DNA from: Pleurotus ostreatus/Saccharomyces cerevisiae fusant
Lineage: Eukaryota > Opisthokonta
DNA: 27,534 nt
Direction of reading: 5' to 3'
Assembly (NCBI GenBank): GCA_024196135.1
Contig: JAMQCK010000343.1
Location: forward strand, 1-27,534
The first letter of the stretch is position 1; every line of letters starts with the position of its first letter. This document shows positions 20,104-27,534 of the stretch, piece by piece. Under the pieces are notes generated by a model. That model ran no database searches. It was not told the origin of the DNA and saw only the letters and a list, made by a program, of their open reading frames with translations. The position numbers and the translations under genes were made by a program.

Positions 20104-21375
20104 TTACAGAGGTTCGATGTCGGGTATCGGGCCCAGAGGTACGATTCCACTAGGATTATTCTGAGCGAGGGTCAGTCGTCGTACATCGCACTTGTCAGAA
20201 CGACGAAGAGGTCCGTGCTGCGTACCTGCGAATAATACCCCGTCTTGATGTGGTCAAAACGCGTGCTGGACTTGAAGGCGTCGTTTGTCCAGTACAGTTT
20301 TTTCAGCCACCTGCGATGAGGTCAAGCGTCAACATCCGGAAGCGATGCAATAGGAGAAGAGGGCGAGAGATGCGCACTTGTTAATTGCCGGATAACCATG
20401 TTGGATCGAACGTATATTGCACTTGAAATGGCCGTAGTAGGCGGGGTCGAAGCGGATCTCCAGCAGACATCAGAGAAGGCTATGCGCAGACGCTTCAAAA
20501 CATACAGCTGTAACCCATAGACGGACGTCTGCTTCGGTCAGCCTGTCGCCAAGGAGATACTCGTTTGCTGAGAGGATCTTTTCGGCCTTGTCCCAACCGT
20601 CGAAAAGCCCGAGAACCGCCTTCTCATATGCGTCTTGCGACGTAGCGAACCCCGCGCGGTAGACGCCATCTAGGGCGGTTATCAGAGTAGAATCACCGCG
20701 ACCAAGTAAATAACTCACTGTTGATCTGCGGATAGATCCACTCGTTCAACTCGTCGATCTTCGACCGCAGCTCGCTCGGATACAGGTCAACCGCGGCGAA
20801 CTCAGGCGCAAGCAGCTCATTGAAGGCAGTGTTGAAGATGCGGATGATTTCCGAGCTCTCGTTGTTCACTATCGTGTGCTGCTTCTTGTCCCACAGTACA
20901 GGAACGGAGAAACGACCGTTGTAGTCGGATTGAGCCCTGAAGTAGAGGTCCTTGACGTGCGATGACCCATAGAGCGGGTCCGGCTCGGCGCCAGGATGGG
21001 TGGTGTACTCGTCGGCTTCGTTGTAAAATGGCCAGCCTTGTTGTCCGAGACGAGGGACAACAGGGGTGAAGGCTGTAGGTTAGTAGTTAGATGTGCGCGT
21101 ATGACCGCGCAGGTTGACGCCGCGTACAGATGATGTCCTCGAGCCCCTTGAGCTTGCGCACGATGAGAGTCCGAGTTGCCCAAGCTAGAAATACGAGTAC
21201 GTGTGTCAGCGACTAGCTTTGATGCACGAAGACGTTGACTCCACGTACGGCAGGAATACGAGACGTATAAGTGGTAACGATCTCGTTCTGGAGGAAACTG
21301 GCCTCCCTTCTCGATAGTGCTGCGGAACTGGCTTGCAGGGCGTTGGTAAGAGCCGTCTGGTGCAATAGTCGTCAT
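20104..21375 (-). CDS. S-glutathionyl-hydroquinone reductase (GST Xi class), copy B, 307 aa
   Basis: Exons 21249..21375, 21128..21184, 20719..21072, 20506..20669, 20378..20457, 20226..20310 and 20104..20160; the phases join to a single frame. Paralogue of the 15.5-16.9 kb gene: catalytic C42 in YSCPWATRTL with the same intron splitting the CPWA proline codon; LGQQGWPF; the GSH-binding NNESSEI block; ADVRLWVT; FDPAYYGHFKCN; and the conserved end IVPLGPIPDIEPL. Exons 2, 3 and the last have exactly the same lengths in both copies (57, 354 and 57 nt). Copy B has one extra 48-nt intron after ADVRLWVTA (GTATGT donor, unusual GAG acceptor). Expected role is cytosolic deglutathionylation of hydroquinones. 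ATG 21375 is the first in frame after the TATA box at 21493-21500. Confidence 0.92.
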
Positions 21376-21948
21376 AGTCAATCGAGCGATCGAGTGTCAG
21401 CCGATGAGAGGGAAGATATTATGTTCGTGCAGCCGAGGGCGAAGTCACAAGTCAAAGCCAAGACGAGGGGTCTGCAGAGCGCATGAAGGGCCTTTATATG
21501 CTGGACAGTTCTGAGCAAACAAGACGTGACCCTCGAATCGCCTTGCGAATCTGCGCCGGAGGAGGTCCGCTAGTGGGTCTGCTCAGTCAGCTTCGAGTCC
21601 GCTGACAAACTCCCTTCCATGGAACAGCGGACCTGCAAGGTCGGAGGGTGCGTCTCAGGATCTGGTATGGAACTCGGCTGTATGGCCACACTTGATTTTG
21701 GGTACATGACGATGATGGTCGGGTTCAAGATGCGTGTGTCCTGTTTGTCGGAGTTTGCCTGCGCTTGACGATACGTTTGGAGTCAGGAGACTGTGACCGA
21801 ACTTCAACCGTTACCTTGCCTTGATTTTGAGCCAGGGGCCAAGCACTGATGAGTCTTCCATCACTAACATTGACCAGCCCAAGACAAGTAAAGTACAGAT
21901 CCAATTCCGTATTGCCGTACACCCATTTCAACCACACAAATAAACCAA
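21376..21948. other. Intergenic: GST B promoter and LPMO 3' flank
   Basis: Holds the TATA-like box of GST gene B and the presumed 3' UTR of the LPMO gene. No further gene supported. Confidence 0.4.
21493..21500 (-). promoter_or_regulatory. TATA-like box of GST gene B
   Basis: CATATAAA on the minus strand, about 118 bases before the start codon. Confidence 0.45.
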
Positions 21949-22952
21949 TTACGCTGGGACAACAGTCGGCACCGTCGATGGCTGCAGCGCCGTGTTCCAG
22001 GTCGGGGTCGACGGCCAGGCAGTCGTGGCTGGAGGGGGCGCAGTGTAACCGTACGGAGTCGGGCCAGGAACTAAAATTCAGTCAGCTCATATGGTCGTTG
22101 GAGGACAAAAGCACTAAACGCACCAACGTAAGTGTCGAGCTCCTTGTGGATGTCGACGAGGATGCCCGGGTCCGAGGCGCTGTACGCACCCGGAATCTTG
22201 ACCGTGGGCGGCTTGGCAGAGCCGCCGCCGGTGATCTCGACCTGGTAGCAGGACATGTAGAACTGCGCGCCGCCAGGCTGGCTGGCGGTGTGGAGGGCGA
22301 TCGTCTCCGCGCGGAGCAGGTACTGGCCCGGGGCGATGTCCGACGGGATCGTGACCGTGTAGTGCCCGCAGTTGTCGTTCAAGACCTCTGAAGTATAAAG
22401 GTGAACTCTCGGTCCAGAGAAGGGATGAGTTGCACATACGGTTCCCGTAGTAGTCCGGGTTGTTGCTCACAAGGCCCATCTCGTGGATCTTGAACCAGCC
22501 CGCGGAGGCGCCGTCGGCGCTAGTAGCCTGCCACTCCGTCAGCAAGGTTTGAAGTACTTTGATAGACACTTCAACTCACATCGTCGACCGCAGCCAAGTA
22601 CACCATCATCGGGCCATAGTGCTGGCCGCCAATGGCCTCGTTCGCGCACGAGCGGTCACCGTTCTGCTGGTGCATCTCGACCGTAACCTCCGAGCCGGCG
22701 GCGATGGTGCAGACGCCCGAGCTGGCGGCGGGGTTGGCGTTGCACGCCATGGCCTATGGTTGTTCATCAGCATGAGCAGGTAGTCCAGTCGCACCAACAA
22801 CATACCGAACTAGTAACATCAGTCACAGGCGAGTTGCTCGGCGGCAGGCGCACGCAGGAGTTGCCTGCGTCCTCGTCGCCAATCCAGAACTCCTGCCAGG
22901 TCGCGTGGGCGGACGCGTATGCCGCGAGGGAGGCGAGGACGAGAAGTTGCAT
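21949..22952 (-). CDS. AA9 lytic polysaccharide monooxygenase, 264 aa
   Basis: Exons 22806..22952, 22580..22753, 22440..22527, 22124..22387 and 21949..22070, with introns of 52-53 nt. AA9 (formerly GH61) enzymes are secreted copper enzymes that oxidatively cleave cellulose or hemicellulose. The signal peptide is residues 1-15 ([15 protein letters not shown]), leaving the copper-binding N-terminal histidine H16 (HATWQEFW). The second histidine-brace ligand is H94 in [13 protein letters not shown]. The axial tyrosine is Y180 in AQFYMSCYQ, with the conserved outer-sphere H169 (ALHTA) and Q178. [15 protein letters not shown] is typical of the family. After the catalytic domain comes only a short proline/threonine-rich tail ([15 protein letters not shown]...) with no CBM1 or evident GPI signal. 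C1/C4 regioselectivity cannot be read by eye. A TATA box at 23035-23042 supports the start. Confidence 0.95.
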
Positions 22953-23768
22953 CCTGAGGTCAAGACGATGGACGTCAACGTAGAGAGAATGTCAAGTGGG
23001 CCTAACGAAGACGTCGAGCCCAGCACATCTGCATCTTATATATCCGCACCCAGAACGGATCCTACGACAACGAGCGCAAGAGAGTCGCCGCGAACCGGAT
23101 GGGTGTCGTGCGGGACGGTACACCCAAGCGCTTCACTGTGCACAAAACTCCGCGCTTCTTCCATGAGAACACGCGCTTGCTGCCTGAAGGACGGGCGCAC
23201 CTGCCTCCAATGGCACCCTGACGACCAAAAAGGCTTTCAGCTGCACAACATCGGAGAATTGTCTGACCTTCTTCATCACTGGTCCCCGGTGAAGAGCCGA
23301 CTGAATGCGGGGCGGCGTCCTCGGCGGGTCCTGACACTGTCCTCGGGTGGCCCTCGCGCCGTCCTGCACCTCTTCGACAAACAGCCTTCCTCGACGTCAC
23401 AGGGGCAGGCGAGATGATTGGCGGGTACACCTTGGACGCAGGCAAAGAAGCGCGCCGTCGCGATTATTGCACGGAGATCGATAAGGGGGATGCATTCAAG
23501 AGCCTTTGCAAGCGAGAACAGAGGTTTTCTATACTTACTTACTAACCGGGACGAGATATAGCGACAAGTTCGCACTGAACATATGTATGGGGGAGATTAT
23601 AAGCGCAGGCATGGAGGGAGGAAGAATGAAGGCTTGCCGCGCGGATTGTCTATAGCCTGTTACAAACGACGAGGCAGAGCGGGTCCAGCGTGGATGATAG
23701 GCATAACCGAATACGACCCTCAAAGAGTGAAGCATCAGGTCGTGCTCAGATCCAGAAGGAAGGTCACC
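22953..23768. other. Intergenic: LPMO promoter and SRRM1-like 3' flank
   Basis: The LPMO TATA box lies about 85 bases from its ATG. Further right I see only short overlapping open frames on both strands with no recognisable domain. Confidence 0.4.
23035..23042 (-). promoter_or_regulatory. TATA-like box of the AA9 LPMO gene
   Basis: TATATAAG on the minus strand, about 85 bases upstream of the start codon. Confidence 0.5.
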
Positions 23769-25431
23769 TCAAGCCCCTCCGTCGGCGATGCTCGCTTTCC
23801 GAGAGCGCACGACCTTGTTCCTCAACGCCTTCTCCTTAAGCTCGGTCTCGCGCCTCTCCAGGTCGATGGCCTGCGCGGGGTCAGACGAGAGCATCAGGAG
23901 CAGATCAAGCGGGTCCGACCTCAGTCATCTCGACATCGCCACCGTTGTCTTTGGAGGATGCCCCGCCCTCGTCCCAGCGATTCCGCTTGCCCTGACCCTT
24001 GATCTTCAGCTCCTTGGGCGAGCCCTCGTCGTCGCTGCGGCTGCCGCTCCTGACACGCTTGCGAGCCGGAGGCGTCGTCGAGCGCCTGCGCGGGCTGGGG
24101 CTGTCGCGGCGCCGTTTGCGGGGCGGCGAGTCGCTGGGAGTCCGCCGACGGCGCGGCGGGCTCGGGCTGAAGCGCCGACGCGAGCGCGGAGGTGGCGAGC
24201 GATCACGCGACAAGGACCGCGACCGGGAGCGGGGCGAGGGAGACGGGCGCCTGCGCCGAGGGGGGCTATCGCGACGCCGTGGGGGTGGACTCCGGCTGTC
24301 CCGCCTACGGGGAGGTGGGCTGCGGCTGACGCGTTTGCGTGGAGGGGGACTGCGACGGCGGGGCGGTGAGCCTGATACAGAGCGACGACGACGGGGAGGA
24401 GTCCGGCTGTCAGAACGTTCGGAAGGCGAACGAGGGCGGCGTGGCGGAGGGGAGCGGACAGGCGAGGATGAGCGAAAGCGAGTCCTTGGGGCTGGCGAAC
24501 CGCCCCGAGAAGAGGGTGGAGTCCTGCTGCGCGTCGGGGAGCGCGGCCTGCGACGAGGACTCCGGGACATGCGACGGGGGCTTCGCGACATGCGCCGCGG
24601 GGGTCCCTGAGCAAGTATGAGTACGCGCCAACAAAGGAAACCAGTCAACCACATACCCCGCCGCGTCTGCCCCAACCACTATCTCTCGGCCGCCGATCAT
24701 CCTCAAAGTCCCCGCGGCCGCCCCTCCCTCCATATCCACCGCGTCCACGACCACGCCCGCGTCCCCTCCCACGATCACCTCTTTCACCCCGCTCCCTCTC
24801 ACGTATCTCATCCAGCCTCACGCGCCGATCGCGCTCGTCCAGCGCCCGCGTATCATTCTCGCGCGCTTTACGCAGCTCCTCCTTTTTCTCCTCCACGAAT
24901 GTACGCGGTACGCCGGAGACTTCTGCTTGCGCCTCGAGAAGCAGCTTCCAGAGCGCGACCATGAACTCTTTGGTGTTCTTGTTCAGGAAGCCCTGCAAGT
25001 TGATCGTCATGCGCTTGGGGTCGGGGGTCTGCGGCGGCGTCAGTATATGTGGCTGAGGTGAGCGAGCTGGCGCCTAAGAGACGCACCGGCTGCGACTCGT
25101 CCTCGAGAAGTCCCATGCAGTATTCGCCCACGAGCTCGTCTTCGATGCCGTTCAGTTCTGTGATTTTCTTGAACACCCAGGGACGGATGACCTGCAGATT
25201 CACTTTGCGCATATCGACCTGTATATGTGAGCAAGTCGCCACAACAGAGTGACTCCTCAATCCCTCACCTTCTGGCCAAATTCCGGGGGAAACTTCATGG
25301 ACTTCAGCAGCTTGAGTTCCTTGTCCGAGAAGCGCCTGTCCTGGTCCGCGGACGTGCCCTTGAAGAAGCCTAAAGCCCGTCAGACCAAAAGTCTGTCAAT
25401 GCATTCCCCATAACATACCAGCATCCGCCAT
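23769..25431 (-). CDS. SRRM1/SRm160-like PWI-RS splicing factor, 468 aa
   Basis: Exons 25419..25431, 25269..25369, 25087..25218, 24657..25028, 23920..24606 and 23769..23870. The PWI domain (~30-120) includes MKFPPEFGQK, VNLQVIRPWVFKKI (PWV in place of PWI), LNGIEDELVGEYC and FLNKNTKEFMVALWKLLLEAQ. The domain binds nucleic acid, and SRRM1 proteins are spliceosome and exon-junction co-activators in the nucleus. Next come a charged helix (KKEELRKAREND), an RGRGRGRG/RGG box and a ~200-residue arginine-serine/proline region (SRSPRR and RRSPPPRKR repeats). The C-terminus has LERRETELKEKALRNKVV. The final 49-nt intron (23871-23919) has a weak GTCGGA donor. Without it the protein stops at MTEVGPA. 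The frame of the last exon is also open upstream through LLLMLSSDPAQ, so a frameshift or different acceptor is possible. The first exon is only 13 nt. Confidence 0.88.
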
Positions 25432-25924
25432 CTTGGATAGAGGTGGTGATTCGATGAGCCCACGGTGGCAGTGGATGGAGCCAACAGACGCGGCGGACGG
25501 GCGGAATGCCAAAAACGGCGAGAACGCCACAAACAACTTCTCGGGGTTTGCCGGGGCAAGTTGAGGCTTGGTCTCCTACATACTCTCACCTCGTCTCTGG
25601 CTTGAACCGGTTCTGCTTGGTCTCGGTTGAACTTGAGATTTATGTCGAAGATGAATAGCTGCCTAGTGTACCGATCGACTCTGGAACTTGCTGGACCGGA
25701 TTTGATCTCTCCCTTGCTCGGTTAGACGGCACTCAAGACACATCTAGCTCTCCGCTGCTCATACATTTTCGGTCACTTTACCGAAGGGCGAGCCAGACGC
25801 GTTGCTCAAGCCGGAAGTTAATGACTGGATCAGGCGACTATAAAAGGACATAACTCAGCTTTGGTTCAAGGGGCCTCAACCTGCCAGTGGGTTGTCGCCC
25901 AGGCACTTGACGTTACTTGCCGCT
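25432..25924. other. Divergent promoter region, SRRM1-like / SDR
   Basis: The two divergent start codons are about 490 bases apart, so they may share control sequences. Only the SDR side has an obvious TATA-like box. No other feature seen. Confidence 0.45.
25839..25846 (+). promoter_or_regulatory. TATA-like box of the SDR-like gene
   Basis: TATAAAAG lies 78 bases before the SDR start codon. Confidence 0.5.
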
Positions 25925-26894
25925 ATGTCTTCGCTCGCTACCGTACGCGAGTTCAACTCTCATGTCACACCTATCGCGAAGCCTCCTGTAGCAGTCTTTG
26001 TTGGTGGCACCTCCGGCATAGGTCGCGGCATGGCCCGCGCCTTCGCCCACCACATGAAGGGCAACGCGCGCCTCATCATCATCGGCCGCAACAAATCCGC
26101 CGCCGACGCCCTCATCGCCTCCCTTCCCGCCCCCGCCAACACCCTCTCCTCCTTCCTCCCCTGCGAGGCCAGCCTCATGCGCAATATCGACGCCGCCTGC
26201 GCCCAACTGGCCAAGCGCGACGTCGACAAAATCAACTACCTCGTGCTCAGTGTCGGCGAGTTCGTGGGCTTCTCGCACGAGGAAACGGAGGAGGGCGTGG
26301 ATAAGAACTATGCGGCGTTGTTCTTTGGAAGGTTCAGGTGGATACGGAATCTGGCCCCGATGCTGGATAGGGCGGCGGAGGCTGGGGAGGAGGCGAAGGT
26401 TATGTCGGTGGCGCGCGCTGGGAAGGGCGGGCCTGTGGACTGGGACGATCTCGATGGCAGGAAGTCTTTGAGGCAGCAACGATTGAGCGCGCCCACATAT
26501 CAGGATCTCATGCTGCAGGTGAGCACGGCAGGGGGGCGTTTCTTCTTTCGGACTCCTCGCTGATCCGCACCTCCAGGGCTTCGTCAAACGACACCCCAAG
26601 GTTACATTCACGCATTCGTACCCCGGGCTGGTGTGGTCACCGCTGTTCAGGCGGTCACCGTCTCTCGTCGCTAGGATCCTGGCCTATCTGCTCTTCCCGC
26701 TCTTCTACTTCCTCTCCGTCTCTGAAGACCATTGCGGAGAGTACCTGATGTACGGGCTTTATCGCAGCCCGGCGGGCTTCAGCTGCGTCGGCGAGAAGGG
26801 CGATGTTGTGCAGGGATATTTGGGGACGGACGAGGAGATCGAGAAGATGTGGGACTATGCGCGCAATAGGCCTGGTGTCCCGTATAAACGATAA
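25925..26894 (+). CDS. SDR-like NAD(P)-binding oxidoreductase, 303 aa
   Basis: Exons 25925..26518 and 26577..26894, with a 58-nt phase-0 intron (GTGAGC donor, CCAG acceptor). The Rossmann dinucleotide motif is VFVGGTSGIGRG (residues ~25-35), followed by LIIIGRN, which ends in a basic residue pair position often favouring NADP(H). NYLVLSVGEF corresponds to the NNAG-region strand. The catalytic Y-x-x-x-K is not recognisable at its usual place: after KVMSVARAGKGGP the equivalent helix reads APTYQDLMLQGFVKRHP, then HSYPGLVWSPLFR, as in a divergent group of basidiomycete SDR-like proteins. A hydrophobic segment (ILAYLLFPLFYFLSV) near residue 240 may anchor it in a membrane. The substrate is unknown. 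ATG 25925 was chosen after the TATA box; non-ATG upstream extension is unlikely. Confidence 0.87.
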
Positions 26895-27091
26895 AATATG
26901 CAGGCCCATAGTCGAAATGACAGATATTCACAGCCAAAAAGTTGAACAACGAAATTACCGAAAATGGCAATGACGCGTCTCTTCGGCACCGGCAACTCAA
27001 ACGCAACGCATTTTATTGGCCGGACGGCACGTGGTCCCTCCTCCGTCGCACCCACAATTGCAAAGTTCGACTTCAACTACTTACTACCACA

Positions 27092-27534
27092 ATGGACGCA
27101 GACAACAGTGCCCCAAGCGCGTCGCCCTCCACTGCGCCGTCTACATCTGTCAAGTACCTCACAAGGGTTATTCATGTGACGTCGCCATTCATCGCGACCT
27201 TCCTGCTTGTCCATCTTGCGGCTCCCATCTCAGCCAACTTTGGTGGCTCCTCAACTGCTTCCAATGTGATGGTACGCACAAAGAGCAAGGTGGATGTCTA
27301 GGTCGTATCTTGACCACACATACAGCTTCTTGGGCGTGAATACTACCAGACCGCCATGGGCGAGAAACTCCTCGTCCTTGGTCCTCTCGCCGCGCACGGC
27401 CTCTCTGCTATCGGGAAGCGCGCTCTCTCCCCTGCAGACCGACCCCCTCGCCCCGTATCTAGCCCTCTGACTATCTCCGGCATTGCCGCCGCCGCCTTCC
27501 TCACCATCCACTACCGAACGCACCGCGTCCTCCC
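27092..27534 (+). CDS. MCP1-like mitochondrial membrane protein, 3'-partial
   Basis: Exon 1 is 27092..27271, the intron is 54 nt (GTACGC donor, TACAG acceptor, phase 0), and exon 2 runs from 27326 to the window end. After a short S/P/A/T-rich N-terminus the sequence matches the MCP1 transmembrane domain (DUF1691): YLTRVIHVTSPFIATFLLVH (first membrane helix), ISANFGGSS, then LLGREYYQTAMGEKLLVLG and PLAAHGLSAIGKRAL (second segment), and SPLTISGIAAAAFLTIHYRT. Yeast Mcp1 is an outer mitochondrial membrane protein that rescues ERMES loss and recruits the lipid-transfer protein Vps13. Only about 129 residues are present; the C-terminal helices lie beyond the window. It is tandem to the SDR gene, with 197 bases between them. 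Confidence 0.85.

Noticed and set aside
23905..24675. Long open frames on both strands across the arginine/serine-rich region
   Set aside because: They are antisense or out-of-frame shadows of the low-complexity RS-coding exon; only the minus-strand frame continues into the PWI domain.
25913..26611. 232-codon minus-strand open frame
   Set aside because: Antisense to the SDR coding exon, with composition typical of a GC-rich shadow frame.
1..27534. CRISPR arrays, rRNA genes, bacterial insertion sequences
   Set aside because: None seen; the short tandem repeats present lack spacer structure and the genome is eukaryotic.

Overview
This window looks like nuclear DNA from an agaricomycete (mushroom-forming basidiomycete), probably a wood or litter decayer. 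Coding sequence is GC-rich. Most genes are split by GT-AG introns of about 47-60 nt. The gene content includes an AA9 lytic polysaccharide monooxygenase, two glutathionyl-hydroquinone reductases, a cytochrome P450, small secreted proteins and an F-box protein. All gene models were built by hand by joining exons with matching phase. No bacterial or viral features are apparent.

Layout. 1-6.1 kb: a RecQ-like helicase (+), cut off upstream of its DEAH box, converges on a 1233-aa DUF6589-type protein (-). This pair is the best candidate for an undescribed system, possibly mobile. 6.1-8.4 kb: mostly non-coding or degraded sequence. 8.46 kb: a 77-aa secreted peptide. 9.0-10.4 kb: an F-box-like protein (-). 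10.7 kb: an intron-containing tRNA-Leu(AAG) (-). 11.5-13.8 kb: a ten-exon P450 (+). 14.1-14.9 kb: a RidA/YjgF-fold protein with a signal peptide (-). 15.5-16.9 kb and 20.1-21.4 kb: two paralogous Xi-class GSTs (-). Between them lie a 181-aa secreted protein and an unrecognised, apparently stop-interrupted multi-exon gene. 21.9-23.0 kb: the AA9 LPMO (-). 23.8-25.4 kb: an SRRM1-like PWI/RS splicing factor (-), divergent from an SDR-like oxidoreductase (+). 27.1 kb to the end: the start of an MCP1-like mitochondrial membrane protein (+).

Working together. The 11.5-23 kb stretch is rich in oxidative and secretory functions (P450, two quinone-conjugate reductases, secreted RidA-like protein, LPMO), consistent with lignocellulose attack and handling of the resulting aromatics. 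Nothing in the sequence proves co-regulation. SRRM1, MCP1 and the tRNA are housekeeping genes. TATA-like boxes about 50-145 nt upstream of most ATGs support the chosen starts.
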